From Favolaschia claudopus (taxonomy: Eukaryota > Basidiomycota > Agaricomycetes > Agaricales > Mycenaceae): 64,000 nt of DNA. Below, one piece after another: positions 12,131 to 25,208 of this stretch. The position numbers and the translations under genes were made by a program. Each line of letters begins with the position of its first letter. The first letter of the stretch is position 1. The stretch is from positions 1 to 64,000 of the forward strand of contig JAWWNJ010000010.1 of NCBI GenBank assembly GCA_037176885.1, written 5' to 3'. Below the pieces are notes generated by a model. The model saw nothing but the letters and a program-made list of their open reading frames with translations. It was not told the origin of the DNA and searched no databases.

Positions 12131-12518
12131 TGAAAATAAGCCTCTGCCCGTCGAGATGAAGGGTGGTCCAGTTAAAATACGGGATGAACCCAAGGAAATG
12201 CGCCTGTGACCCGTCAAAATTAGAGGCCTGCTTGCAAAAATATTAGAGGAGGCTGCAAAAAATAAATCTTGCCATGAGAATAAATACCCAGCCCGTGCCC
12301 CACGGGAACGACAGCTGCCCTCGAACGTGGGATGTGGCAAGATTGTATTTAGAGCTGAGGGGATGCCAAAAAACACATCACCGACCAACACACACATTGA
12401 CTGGTCAAAATCAAGCGTTGATCCATGAGACCCAGGTCTCCTCTTTGCTTTTCAGTTCCAGGACCGATTTTTGAGTAGCGTAGACAAATGGAAACCGAAG
12501 CCCGCATAATAAGAGGTC
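12131..12518. other. Spacer between the two minisatellites
   Basis: Mostly non-repetitive, with scattered degenerate CCGT-AAAT words at the left side and near 12,520. No gene seen. Confidence 0.5.
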
Positions 12519-13680
12519 GACCAGTGAAATCGGCCTCTACCCGTGAAAATGAGAGGCGGACCCGTCAGAATGGGAGATGAGCCCGGGAAAATACACCTCT
12601 ACCCGTGGGAAAACGGGCGTCTACCCGTCATAATGAGGGGAGTACCCGTCATAATGAGAGGCGGACCCGTCATAATGAGGGGTGAGCCCGGAAAATACAC
12701 CTCTACCCGTGAAAACGGGCGTCTACCCGTCATAATGAGGGGGAGTACCCCGTCATAATGAGAGGCGAGCCCGTCAGAATGGGAGGTGAGCCCGTGAAAA
12801 TGAGAGAGATCGCCGTGAAAACGGGCGTCTACCCGTCATAATGAGGGGAGGACCCGTGAAAATGAGAGGCGGACCCGTCATAATGAGGGGAGTACCCGTG
12901 AAAATACACCTCTACCCGTGAAAACGGGCGTCTACCCGTCATAATGAGGGGAGTACCCCGTCATAATGAGAGGCGGACCCGTCATAATGAGGGGTGAGCC
13001 CGTGAAAATGAGAGAGATCGCCGTGAAAACGGGCGTCTACCCATCATAATGAGGGGAGGACCCGTGAAAATGAGAGGCGAGCCCGTCATAATGAGGGGGA
13101 GTACCCGTGAAAATACACCTCTACCCCGGGAAAATGGGCCTCTACCCGTCATAATGAGGGTGTACCAGTTAAAATGAGAGGCGAGCCCGTCAGAATGGGA
13201 GGTGAGCCCGTGAAAATGAGAGAGATCGCCGTGAAAACGGGCGTCTACCCGTCATAATGAGGGGGAGGACCCGTGAAAATGAGAGGCGGACCCGTCATAA
13301 TGAGGGGAGTACCCGTGAAAATACACCTCTAACCCGTGAAAACGGGCGTCTACCCCGTCATAATGAGGGGAGTACCCCGTCATAATGAGAGGCGGACCCG
13401 TCATAATGAGGGGTGAGCCCGTGAAAATGAGAGAGATCGCCGTGAAAACGGGCGTCTACCCATCATAATGAGGGGAGGACCCGTGAAAATGAGAGGCGAG
13501 CCCGTCATAATGAGGGGAGTACCCGTGAAAATACACCTCTACCCGGGAAAATGGGCCTCTACCCGTCATAATGAGGGGAGGACCCGTGAAAATGAGAGGC
13601 GGACCCGTCAGAATGGGAGGTGAGCCCGTGAAAATGACATGTGAGCCCGTCAGAATGGGAGGTGAGCCCGTCATAATAGG
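12519..13680. repeat. ~20-bp minisatellite with variant units
   Basis: More than 50 tandem units of 19-21 bp follow the pattern CCCGT-(G/C)-(A)(A/T)AATGAG-AGGCGGA. Unit variants (CATAATGAGGGGAG, GAAAATGAGAGGCG, GAAAACGGGCGTCTA, CAGAATGGGAGGTG) recur in blocks, which shows segmental duplication inside the array. It shares its core word with the 82-bp array. Confidence 0.9.
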
Positions 13681-13760
13681 TTTTCAACATCACGTGTGCC
13701 CGGGGTATTTTTCCCATAGGCCAAATCTCGAACCCGGGCAAATGAGGGGGAAGATATATA

Positions 13761-14411
13761 GGCTTCGAACGCAGTGTTTGACCGAGTCGTAAATGTCAGG
13801 TGACCTGCGACTCGATCTCTGATAACACTATCTTATAGTCCTGCTCAAACGCTTCAATTCGAGCCTATACCCAAGGCAATCGGTGCTCAATTGACTGTGC
13901 TGTTGCAGTTTCGCTTTTTGCCTTACGATTTCGGTTCAAGTCAATATAGCACGTCAACGAGACCTGTTCGGGCATTTGCGGTGACACTAGGCTGATTCCC
14001 AGGCTATTTGGCACTCTTTTGGTTTCCACCATTTTTTCCCGATGCCTTGAGTCGGCCATTCAATCGCATTTCTTATAAGCCTTGGCTCTGGCTTATAATT
14101 TTTTTGGGCAGTGAGTCGCAATTCTTATAAGGCCTGGCTGGTGACTATAAGATTCTGTTGTCCTTTTTGATTTCTTATAGGGTGCTGTGTTCGACTATAT
14201 TTATTGTGCATTTGTTTCTATCCCGAAAATTCTGGGAGAATTCGAGTTGCCCCCGATTCCAGCTGTTGCCCCCTATTCCCTAGATTCTGGAGGCGTTTTT
14301 CAGGTGTTGCCCCCTATTCCCTCCCACGCTGTCGTTGTTGCCCCGAATTCCCCTCGTTTGGGGACCCTTTGGCAAGGAATTGGGTGCCCAATTCCCCGTT
14401 ACCGTAGCTAG
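13761..14411 (+). repeat. Module Y, 5'-truncated by the minisatellite junction
   Basis: Matches the right part of Y from GGCTTCGAACGCAG onward; the left ~800 bp are missing. The minisatellite joins directly at 13,760. Confidence 0.85.
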
Positions 14412-15848
14412 TCTTTCTGCATTCCCCTCCACATTCCAGGCTATATCACCAAGGCTTTGCTCTATTCTAAGGCATTGACTCTGGCTGTTGGTACATGGGC
14501 TCAAAGGTGTTCACTTGGCTGGTTGGACACAGTCTTATACCGTATTGACTCAATTGAAGACCATGAGGCTCTTGTTGTATTCGGTACCATTCTGGCCTTA
14601 TGGTGATAATGGTTGACCTTCACTGAGTGTCCTGTACTGTTTGAAGTGTTCTATTGAGGCTCTGTGCTATCTGGCCTTATAATGGTTGGTCGCTGCTTGA
14701 ATACGTCTGTTCCCTTCACTCCGATGACCTTGGTTTCCTTGACGTTCTAGCGGGCAGCTGTGAGCGGTTAGTTCGCCAATGTCTTGCTGGATTCCGTTGT
14801 TAACCCGTGCACTGCCTTGCTGCATTGTGTGCTCTTCGATTTCCTTTCCGAAGCTGCCGAAAAAATTTTGGATTTTGGTGAATTCCGTCGGGGGAGTGGG
14901 GTCGCTAACCTTAACGTCCGTGCTGTTGAGTTGTCGCCAACCTTAACGCCTCTGCTCTGGTGTTGCCTTGCTCGATTCCGTATAGCTTCGATAGGCGTGT
15001 TTGGGTCTACGCAGTGTCTATACCTGTTGAAGTCGATATCCCTAAACCTTGCCAGGAGACCAGAGACCTGTAATGCGTGGTCTTGAAGGCCTATCAGTGA
15101 GACGTATTCAATTGATCCAGTGCACTTGTGTCTGAAGACAAATGACCGTATATATTCAACGTGTCCCAGTACTTGAGTACCTCGACCCGGTTCGGTTGAG
15201 CCAATGATAGTCCACCCTTCTAGCCCCATTCAAACGCTTCAATTCGAGCCTACAACCAAGGCAATCGGTGGAGGATTGACTGCGCTACCAGAGTTTCGGT
15301 TTTTGCCTACGATTTCCGTTCGAGCCCATATAGCCTGTCAATGAGACCTGTCAGGCCATTTGCGGTGACACTACCATGGTTTGTAGACCATTTGGGACAT
15401 ATTTGGTTCCAACAATGTTTTTCCAAACTGTCATTATAGTCTCTGACCGGTGACTATAATAATGATTTTAGTTGGCATTTATTATAAGGGCTCGTCTGCC
15501 ATTATAATGATTCGTTTCGGCATTTGGGTTGTCCGGGAGGGTTTCCTTTGAGTCGCATTTATTATAAGGCTTGGCTTTGGGCTATAAGAGTTGAGGTTGT
15601 TTCGTTCGTTTCTTATAGTCGGTTGCCAGTTGTTATAAGTATTGTGTGTTTGTTTCTACTCCGATAATTCTGGGAGAATTCGAGTTGCTCCCGATTCCAG
15701 CTGTTGCCCCCTATTCCCTCGATTCTGGAGGCGTTTTTTCGGTGTTGCCCCCTATTCCCTCCCACGCTGTCGTTGTTGCCCCGAATTCCCCTCGTTTTGG
15801 GACCCTTTGCATGGAATTGGGTGCCCAATTCCCGGGTAAGATAGCTAG
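14412..15848 (+). repeat. Module X' (1,437 bp)
   Basis: Begins with TCTTTCTGCATTCC immediately after CTAG. It consists of 247 bp not found in X plus the full 1,190-bp X sequence. A 153-codon minus-strand frame (14,768-15,229) recurs in most X and X' copies but lacks recognisable features. Confidence 0.9.
15813..15848 (+). other. Helitron-like 3' terminus of X/X' type
   Basis: Arms GGAATTGGG and CCCAATTCC enclose loop TG (15,813-15,832); spacer CGGGTAAGATAG; CTAG 15,845-15,848. Iterons upstream read CCCGATTCC, CCCTATTCC (twice) and CCCGAATTCC, close to the CCCAATTCC arm. Confidence 0.7.
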
Positions 15849-17039
15849 GCTCTGTGCTATCTGGCCTTATAATGGTTGGTCGCTGCTTGAATACGTCTGT
15901 TCCCTTCACTCCGATGACCTTGGTTTCCTTGACGTTCTAGCGGGCAGCTGTGAGCGGTTAGTTCGCCAATGTCTTGCTGGATTCCGTTGTTAACCCGTGC
16001 ACTGCCTTGCTGCATTGTGTGCTCTTCGATTTCCTTTCCGAAGCTGCCGAAAAAATTTTGGATTTTGGTGAATTCCGTCGGGGGAGTGGGGTCGCTAACC
16101 TTAACGTCCGTGCTGTTGAGTTGTCGCCAACCTTAACGCCTCTGCTCTGGTGTTGCCTTGCTCGATTCCGTATAGCTTCGATAGGCGTGTTTGGGTCTAC
16201 GCAGTGTCTATACCTGTTGAAGTCGATATCCCTAAACCTTGCCAGGAGACCAGAGACCTGTAATGCGTGGTCTTGAAGGCCTATCAGTGAGACGTATTCA
16301 ATTGATCCAGTGCACTTGTGTCTGAAGACAAATGACCGTATATATTCAACGTGTCCCAGTACTTGAGTACCTCGACCCGGTTCGGTTGAGCCAATGATAG
16401 TCCACCCTTCTAGCCCCATTCAAACGCTTCAATTCGAGCCTACAACCAAGGCAATCGGTGGAGGATTGACTGCGCTACCAGAGTTTCGGTTTTTGCCTAC
16501 GATTTCCGTTCGAGCCCATATAGCCTGTCAATGAGACCTGTCAGGCCATTTGCGGTGACACTACCATGGTTTGTAGACCATTTGGGACATATTTGGTTCC
16601 AACAATGTTTTTCCAAACTGTCATTATAGTCTCTGACCGGTGACTATAATAATGATTTTAGTTGGCATTTATTATAAGGGCTCGTCTGCCATTATAATGA
16701 TTCGTTTCGGCATTTGGGTTGTCCGGGAGGGTTTCCTTTGAGTCGCATTTATTATAAGGCTTGGCTTTGGGCTATAAGAGTTGAGGTTGTTTCGTTCGTT
16801 TCTTATAGTCGGTTGCCAGTTGTTATAAGTATTGTGTGTTTGTTTCTACTCCGATAATTCTGGGAGAATTCGAGTTGCTCCCGATTCCAGCTGTTGCCCC
16901 CTATTCCCTCGATTCTGGAGGCGTTTTTTCGGTGTTGCCCCCTATTCCCTCCCACGCTGTCGTTGTTGCCCCCGAATTCCCCTCGTTTTGGGACCCTTTG
17001 CATGGAATTGGGTGCCCAATTCCCGGGTAAGATAGCTAG
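15849..17039 (+). repeat. Module X (1,191 bp)
   Basis: Starts at GCTCTGTGCTATCTGG, which is internal in X' (14,659), so X is X' without its first 247 bp and with CTAG joined to that internal point. One extra C in the tail. Confidence 0.9.
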
Positions 17040-18497
17040 ATCAATAGGGATCCGGTGCCAAATTCCCTGTTACCGTAGCCAGAAAATATTCAAGTCTTTG
17101 CACTACTTGAGGCCTTTGACCGTGTTCGATTGTGCTGCCTATATACCACCCTTATAGGCCTATTCCATCGCTTCAAATCAAGCCTACAACCATGGTAATC
17201 GGTGCCCAACTGCCAAAGATATCGTGATTTCGGTTGGAATGATGAATGACCGATCTGCATATAGGTCGCTGTTGAGACCTATCTGTTGATGGTTGGAGAC
17301 TCAAAAGGTGTGCCCGCTATGAGACATCTCTGTTCCTTATAGCTGCTCAGACGGATGTCTTTGCGGTGATACAAGTTGGCTTGGTGCGGGGTCGTTTTGT
17401 AGAAATCAAAACTGCAAGCCAAGCTCGTGCTACCGTGGACTATGGCCTAGTAGGTAGAGCACTCCGAATGTGTTCGACAGGGTCAGACTGGGTCGATTGG
17501 CTACTATAAGGCTCTGTGGTGTACCGTACTTGGTAATGTATTGTTGCCCGTCGTGTTGTACACTCGAGTACGTCCTTCTGTTCATTCAGTGCCCCGCGAT
17601 TTCCTTTACGAAGGCGGGGAGGCTTGAGTGGCTAGTTCGCCAATGTCTTGCTGGATTCCGATGCTAACCCGTGCATTGCCCTGCTGGATTGCTTGGTCCG
17701 CGGTTTCCTTTCCGAAGCTGCCGAAAAAATTTTATATTCTGGTGAATTCCGTCGGGGGAGTGGGACCACTAACCTTAACGTCCTTGTTGTGGTGTTGTCG
17801 CAAACCTTAACGTACGTGCTTGGGGGTTGCCTTGTGTATTCCGTATGGCTTCGAACGCAGTGTTTGACCGAGTCGTAAATGTCAGGTGACCTGCGACTCG
17901 ATCTCTGATAACACTATCTTATAGTCCTGCTCAAACGCTTCAATTCGAGCCTATACCCAAGGCAATCGGTGCTCAATTGACTGTGCTGTTGCAGTTTCGC
18001 TTTTTGCCTTACGATTTCGGTTCAAGTCAATATAGCACGTCAACGAGACCTGTTCGGGCATTTGCGGTGACACTAGGCTGATTCCCAGGCTATTTGGCAC
18101 TCTTTTGGTTTCCACCATTTTTTCCCGATGCCTTGAGTCGGCCATTCAATCGCATTTCTTATAAGCCTTGGCTCTGGCTTATAATTTTTTTGGGCAGTGA
18201 GTCGCAATTCTTATAAGGCCTGGCTGGTGACTATAAGATTCTGTTGTCCTTTTTGATTTCTTATAGGGTGCTGTGTTCGACTATATTTATTGTGCATTTG
18301 TTTCTATCCCGAAAATTCTGGGAGAATTCGAGTTGCCCCCGATTCCAGCTGTTGCCCCCTATTCCCTAGATTCTGGAGGCGTTTTTCAGGTGTTGCCCCC
18401 TATTCCCTCCCACGCTGTCGTTGTTGCCCCGAATTCCCCTCGTTTGGGGACCCTTTGGCAAGGAATTGGGTGCCCAATTCCCCGTTACCGTAGCTAG
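17040..18497 (+). repeat. Module Y (1,458 bp)
   Basis: Opens with a fossil terminus (17,047-17,082: GGGATCCGG, TG, CCAAATTCC, 12 nt, CCAG). The rest is related to the 1,483-bp module of Array A, but the tail is of the CCCAATTCC type with the CCGTTACCGTAG spacer. Confidence 0.9.
18462..18497 (+). other. Helitron-like 3' terminus of Y type
   Basis: Same hairpin as X (18,462-18,481) but spacer CCGTTACCGTAG before CTAG (18,494-18,497). The next module begins with TC. Confidence 0.7.
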
Positions 18498-19933
18498 TCT
18501 TTCTGCATTCCCCTCCACATTCCAGGCTATATCACCAAGGCTTTGCTCTATTCTAAGGCATTGACTCTGGCTGTTGGTACATGGGCTCAAAGGTGTTCAC
18601 TTGGCTGGTTGGACACAGTCTTATACCGTATTGACTCAATTGAAGACCATGAGGCTCTTGTTGTATTCGGTACCATTCTGGCCTTATGGTGATAATGGTT
18701 GACCTTCACTGAGTGTCTGTACTGTTTGAAGTGTTCTATTGAGGCTCTGTGCTATCTGGCCTTATAATGGTTGGTCGCTGCTTGAATACGTCTGTTCCCT
18801 TCACTCCGATGACCTTGGTTTCCTTGACGTTCTAGCGGGCAGCTGTGAGCGGTTAGTTCGCCAATGTCTTGCTGGATTCCGTTGTTAACCCGTGCACTGC
18901 CTTGCTGCATTGTGTGCTCTTCGATTTCCTTTCCGAAGCTGCCGAAAAAATTTTGGATTTTGGTGAATTCCGTCGGGGGAGTGGGGTCGCTAACCTTAAC
19001 GTCCGTGCTGTTGAGTTGTCGCCAACCTTAACGCCTCTGCTCTGGTGTTGCCTTGCTCGATTCCGTATAGCTTCGATAGGCGTGTTTGGGTCTACGCAGT
19101 GTCTATACCTGTTGAAGTCGATATCCCTAAACCTTGCCAGGAGACCAGAGACCTGTAATGCGTGGTCTTGAAGGCCTATCAGTGAGACGTATTCAATTGA
19201 TCCAGTGCACTTGTGTCTGAAGACAAATGACCGTATATATTCAACGTGTCCCAGTACTTGAGTACCTCGACCCGGTTCGGTTGAGCCAATGATAGTCCAC
19301 CCTTCTAGCCCCATTCAAACGCTTCAATTCGAGCCTACAACCAAGGCAATCGGTGGAGGATTGACTGCGCTACCAGAGTTTCGGTTTTTGCCTACGATTT
19401 CCGTTCGAGCCCATATAGCCTGTCAATGAGACCTGTCAGGCCATTTGCGGTGACACTACCATGGTTTGTAGACCATTTGGTACATATTTGGTTCCAACAA
19501 TGTTTTTCCAAACTGTCATTATAGTCTCTGACCGGTGACTATAATAATGATTTTAGTTGGCATTTATTATAAGGGCTCGTCTGCCATTATAATGATTCGT
19601 TTCGGCATTTGGGTTGTCCGGGAGGGTTTCCTTTGAGTCGCATTTATTATAAGGCTTGGCTTTGGGCTATAAGAGTTGAGGTTGTTTCGTTCGTTTCTTA
19701 TAGTCGGTTGCCAGTTGTTATAAGTATTGTGTGTTTGTTTCTACTCCGATAATTCTGGGAGAATTCGAGTTGCTCCCGATTCCAGCTGTTGCCCCCTATT
19801 CCCTCGATTCTGGAGGCGTTTTTTCGGTGTTGCCCCCTATTCCCTCCCACGCTGTCGTTGTTGCCCCGAATTCCCCTCGTTTTGGGACCCTTTGCATGGA
19901 ATTGGGTGCCCAATTCCCGGGTAAGATAGCTAG
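18498..19933 (+). repeat. Module X' (1,436 bp)
   Basis: One base shorter than the first X' (TGTCTGTACTG in place of TGTCCTGTACTG). Followed by two X modules. Confidence 0.9.
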
Positions 19934-21123
19934 GCTCTGTGCTATCTGGCCTTATAATGGTTGGTCGCTGCTTGAATACGTCTGTTCCCTTCACTCCGAT
20001 GACCTTGGTTTCCTTGACGTTCTAGCGGGCAGCTGTGAGCGGTTAGTTCGCCAATGTCTTGCTGGATTCCGTTGTTAACCCGTGCACTGCCTTGCTGCAT
20101 TGTGTGCTCTTCGATTTCCTTTCCGAAGCTGCCGAAAAAATTTTGGATTTTGGTGAATTCCGTCGGGGGAGTGGGGTCGCTAACCTTAACGTCCGTGCTG
20201 TTGAGTTGTCGCCAACCTTAACGCCTCTGCTCTGGTGTTGCCTTGCTCGATTCCGTATAGCTTCGATAGGCGTGTTTGGGTCTACGCAGTGTCTATACCT
20301 GTTGAAGTCGATATCCCTAAACCTTGCCAGGAGACCAGAGACCTGTAATGCGTGGTCTTGAAGGCCTATCAGTGAGACGTATTCAATTGATCCAGTGCAC
20401 TTGTGTCTGAAGACAAATGACCGTATATATTCAACGTGTCCCAGTACTTGAGTACCTCGACCCGGTTCGGTTGAGCCAATGATAGTCCACCCTTCTAGCC
20501 CCATTCAAACGCTTCAATTCGAGCCTACAACCAAGGCAATCGGTGGAGGATTGACTGCGCTACCAGAGTTTCGGTTTTTGCCTACGATTTCCGTTCGAGC
20601 CCATATAGCCTGTCAATGAGACCTGTCAGGCCATTTGCGGTGACACTACCATGGTTTGTAGACCATTTGGGACATATTTGGTTCCAACAATGTTTTTCCA
20701 AACTGTCATTATAGTCTCTGACCGGTGACTATAATAATGATTTTAGTTGGCATTTATTATAAGGGCTCGTCTGCCATTATAATGATTCGTTTCGGCATTT
20801 GGGTTGTCCGGGAGGGTTTCCTTTGAGTCGCATTTATTATAAGGCTTGGCTTTGGGCTATAAGAGTTGAGGTTGTTTCGTTCGTTTCTTATAGTCGGTTG
20901 CCAGTTGTTATAAGTATTGTGTGTTTGTTTCTACTCCGATAATTCTGGGAGAATTCGAGTTGCTCCCGATTCCAGCTGTTGCCCCCTATTCCCTCGATTC
21001 TGGAGGCGTTTTTTCGGTGTTGCCCCCTATTCCCTCCCACGCTGTCGTTGTTGCCCCGAATTCCCCTCGTTTTGGGACCCTTTGCATGGAATTGGGTGCC
21101 CAATTCCCGGGTAAGATAGCTAG
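19934..21123 (+). repeat. Module X (1,190 bp)
   Basis: First X of a two-X run. Confidence 0.9.
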
Positions 21124-22313
21124 GCTCTGTGCTATCTGGCCTTATAATGGTTGGTCGCTGCTTGAATACGTCTGTTCCCTTCACTCCGATGACCTTGGTT
21201 TCCTTGACGTTCTAGCGGGCAGCTGTGAGCGGTTAGTTCGCCAATGTCTTGCTGGATTCCGTTGTTAACCCGTGCACTGCCTTGCTGCATTGTGTGCTCT
21301 TCGATTTCCTTTCCGAAGCTGCCGAAAAAATTTTGGATTTTGGTGAATTCCGTCGGGGGAGTGGGGTCGCTAACCTTAACGTCCGTGCTGTTGAGTTGTC
21401 GCCAACCTTAACGCCTCTGCTCTGGTGTTGCCTTGCTCGATTCCGTATAGCTTCGATAGGCGTGTTTGGGTCTACGCAGTGTCTATACCTGTTGAAGTCG
21501 ATATCCCTAAACCTTGCCAGGAGACCAGAGACCTGTAATGCGTGGTCTTGAAGGCCTATCAGTGAGACGTATTCAATTGATCCAGTGCACTTGTGTCTGA
21601 AGACAAATGACCGTATATATTCAACGTGTCCCAGTACTTGAGTACCTCGACCCGGTTCGGTTGAGCCAATGATAGTCCACCCTTCTAGCCCCATTCAAAC
21701 GCTTCAATTCGAGCCTACAACCAAGGCAATCGGTGGAGGATTGACTGCGCTACCAGAGTTTCGGTTTTTGCCTACGATTTCCGTTCGAGCCCATATAGCC
21801 TGTCAATGAGACCTGTCAGGCCATTTGCGGTGACACTACCATGGTTTGTAGACCATTTGGGACATATTTGGTTCCAACAATGTTTTTCCAAACTGTCATT
21901 ATAGTCTCTGACCGGTGACTATAATAATGATTTTAGTTGGCATTTATTATAAGGGCTCGTCTGCCATTATAATGATTCGTTTCGGCATTTGGGTTGTCCG
22001 GGAGGGTTTCCTTTGAGTCGCATTTATTATAAGGCTTGGCTTTGGGCTATAAGAGTTGAGGTTGTTTCGTTCGTTTCTTATAGTCGGTTGCCAGTTGTTA
22101 TAAGTATTGTGTGTTTGTTTCTACTCCGATAATTCTGGGAGAATTCGAGTTGCTCCCGATTCCAGCTGTTGCCCCCTATTCCCTCGATTCTGGAGGCGTT
22201 TTTTCGGTGTTGCCCCCTATTCCCTCCCACGCTGTCGTTGTTGCCCCGAATTCCCCTCGTTTTGGGACCCTTTGCATGGAATTGGGTGCCCAATTCCCGG
22301 GTAAGATAGCTAG
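21124..22313 (+). repeat. Module X (1,190 bp)
   Basis: Second X of the run; joined to Y through CTAG-ATCAATAGG. Confidence 0.9.
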
Positions 22314-23772
22314 ATCAATAGGGATCCGGTGCCAAATTCCCTGTTACCGTAGCCAGAAAATATTCAAGTCTTTGCACTACTTGAGGCCTTTGACCGTGTT
22401 CGATTGTGCTGCCTATATACCACCCTTATAGGCCTATTCCATCGCTTCAAATCAAGCCTACAACCATGGTAATCGGTGCCCAACTGCCAAAGATATCGTG
22501 ATTTCGGTTGGAATGATGAATGACCGATCTGCATATAGGTCGCTGTTGAGACCTATCTGTTGATGGTTGGAGACTCAAAAGGTGTGCCCGCTATGAGACA
22601 TCTCTGTTCCTTATAGCTGCTCAGACGGATGTCTTTGCGGTGATACAAGTTGGCTTGGTGCGGGGTCGTTTTGTAGAAATCAAAACTGCAAGCCAAGCTC
22701 GTGCTACCGTGGACTATGGCCTAGTAGGTAGAGCACTCCGAATGTGTTCGACAGGGTCAGACTGGGTCGATTGGCTACTATAAGGCTCTGTGGTGTACCG
22801 TACTTGGTAATGTATTGTTGCCCGTCGTGTTGTACACTCGAGTACGTCCTTCTGTTCATTCAGTGCCCCGCGATTTCCTTTACGAAGGCGGGGAGGCTTG
22901 AGTGGCTAGTTCGCCAATGTCTTGCTGGATTCCGATGCTAACCCGTGCATTGCCCTGCTGGATTGCTTGGTCCGCGGTTTCCTTTCCGAAGCTGCCGAAA
23001 AAATTTTATATTCTGGTGAATTCCGTCGGGGGAGTGGGACCACTAACCTTAACGTCCTTGTTGTGGTGTTGTCGCAAACCTTAACGTACGTGCTTGGGGG
23101 TTGCCTTGTGTATTCCGTATGGCTTCGAACGCAGTGTTTGACCGAGTCGTAAATGTCAGGTGACCTGCGACTCGATCTCTGATAACACTATCTTATAGTC
23201 CTGCTCAAACGCTTCAATTCGAGCCTATACCCAAGGCAATCGGTGCTCAATTGACTGTGCTGTTGCAGTTTCGCTTTTTGCCTTACGATTTCGGTTCAAG
23301 TCAATATAGCACGTCAACGAGACCTGTTCGGGCATTTGCGGTGACACTAGGCTGATTCCCAGGCTATTTGGCACTCTTTTGGTTTCCACCATTTTTTCCC
23401 GATGCCTTGAGTCGGCCATTCAATCGCATTTCTTATAAGCCTTGGCTCTGGCTTATAATTTTTTTGGGCAGTGAGTCGCAATTCTTATAAGGCCTGGCTG
23501 GTGACTATAAGATTCTGTTGTCCTTTTTGATTTCTTATAGGGTGCTGTGTTCGACTATATTTATTGTGCATTTGTTTCTATCCCGAAAATTCTGGGAGAA
23601 TTCGAGTTGCCCCCGATTCCAGCTGTTGCCCCCCTATTCCCTAGATTCTGGAGGCGTTTTTCAGGTGTTGCCCCCTATTCCCTCCCACGCTGTCGTTGTT
23701 GCCCCGAATTCCCCTCGTTTGGGGACCCTTTGGCAAGGAATTGGGTGCCCAATTCCCCGTTACCGTAGCTAG
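22314..23772 (+). repeat. Module Y (1,459 bp)
   Basis: Carries one extra C in the second iteron of the tail. Confidence 0.9.
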
Positions 23773-25208
23773 TCTTTCTGCATTCCCCTCCACATTCCAG
23801 GCTATATCACCAAGGCTTTGCTCTATTCTAAGGCATTGACTCTGGCTGTTGGTACATGGGCTCAAAGGTGTTCACTTGGCTGGTTGGACACAGTCTTATA
23901 CCGTATTGACTCAATTGAAGACCATGAGGCTCTTGTTGTATTCGGTACCATTCTGGCCTTATGGTGATAATGGTTGACCTTCACTGAGTGTCTGTACTGT
24001 TTGAAGTGTTCTATTGAGGCTCTGTGCTATCTGGCCTTATAATGGTTGGTCGCTGCTTGAATACGTCTGTTCCCTTCACTCCGATGACCTTGGTTTCCTT
24101 GACGTTCTAGCGGGCAGCTGTGAGCGGTTAGTTCGCCAATGTCTTGCTGGATTCCGTTGTTAACCCGTGCACTGCCTTGCTGCATTGTGTGCTCTTCGAT
24201 TTCCTTTCCGAAGCTGCCGAAAAAATTTTGGATTTTGGTGAATTCCGTCGGGGGAGTGGGGTCGCTAACCTTAACGTCCGTGCTGTTGAGTTGTCGCCAA
24301 CCTTAACGCCTCTGCTCTGGTGTTGCCTTGCTCGATTCCGTATAGCTTCGATAGGCGTGTTTGGGTCTACGCAGTGTCTATACCTGTTGAAGTCGATATC
24401 CCTAAACCTTGCCAGGAGACCAGAGACCTGTAATGCGTGGTCTTGAAGGCCTATCAGTGAGACGTATTCAATTGATCCAGTGCACTTGTGTCTGAAGACA
24501 AATGACCGTATATATTCAACGTGTCCCAGTACTTGAGTACCTCGACCCGGTTCGGTTGAGCCAATGATAGTCCACCCTTTTAGCCCCATTCAAACGCTTC
24601 AATTCGAGCCTACAACCAAGGCAATCGGTGGAGGATTGACTGCGCTACCAGAGTTTCGGTTTTTGCCTACGATTTCCGTTCGAGCCCATATAGCCTGTCA
24701 ATGAGACCTGTCAGGCCATTTGCGGTGACACTACCATGGTTTGTAGACCATTTGGGACATATTTGGTTCCAACAATGTTTTTCCAAACTGTCATTATAGT
24801 CTCTGACCGGTGACTATAATAATGATTTTAGTTGGCATTTATTATAAGGGCTCGTCTGCCATTATAATGATTCGTTTCGGCATTTGGGTTGTCCGGGAGG
24901 GTTTCCTTTGAGTCGCATTTATTATAAGGCTTGGCTTTGGGCTATAAGAGTTGAGGTTGTTTCGTTCGTTTCTTATAGTCGGTTGCCAGTTGTTATAAGT
25001 ATTGTGTGTTTGTTTCTACTCCGATAATTCTGGGAGAATTCGAGTTGCTCCCGATTCCAGCTGTTGCCCCCTATTCCCTCGATTCTGGAGGCGTTTTTTC
25101 GGTGTTGCCCCCTATTCCCTCCCACGCTGTCGTTGTTGCCCCGAATTCCCCTCGTTTTGGGACCCTTTGCATGGAATTGGGTGCCCAATTCCCGGGTAAG
25201 ATAGCTAG
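23773..25208 (+). repeat. Module X' (1,436 bp)
   Basis: Carries a C-to-T change near 24,580 that is shared with the X' at 30,483, a sign that the two higher-order units are sisters. Confidence 0.9.

Noticed and set aside
14280..14400. Iterons and hairpins considered as a CRISPR array
   Set aside because: The repeats are too short and irregular, there are no unique spacers or cas genes, and the host is eukaryotic.
14768..15229. 153-codon minus-strand frame repeated more than ten times in Array B
   Set aside because: It recurs because the DNA is near-identical. No signal, domain or splice evidence; the related Array A modules break the frame, and an overlapping 100-codon plus-strand frame is equally repeated.
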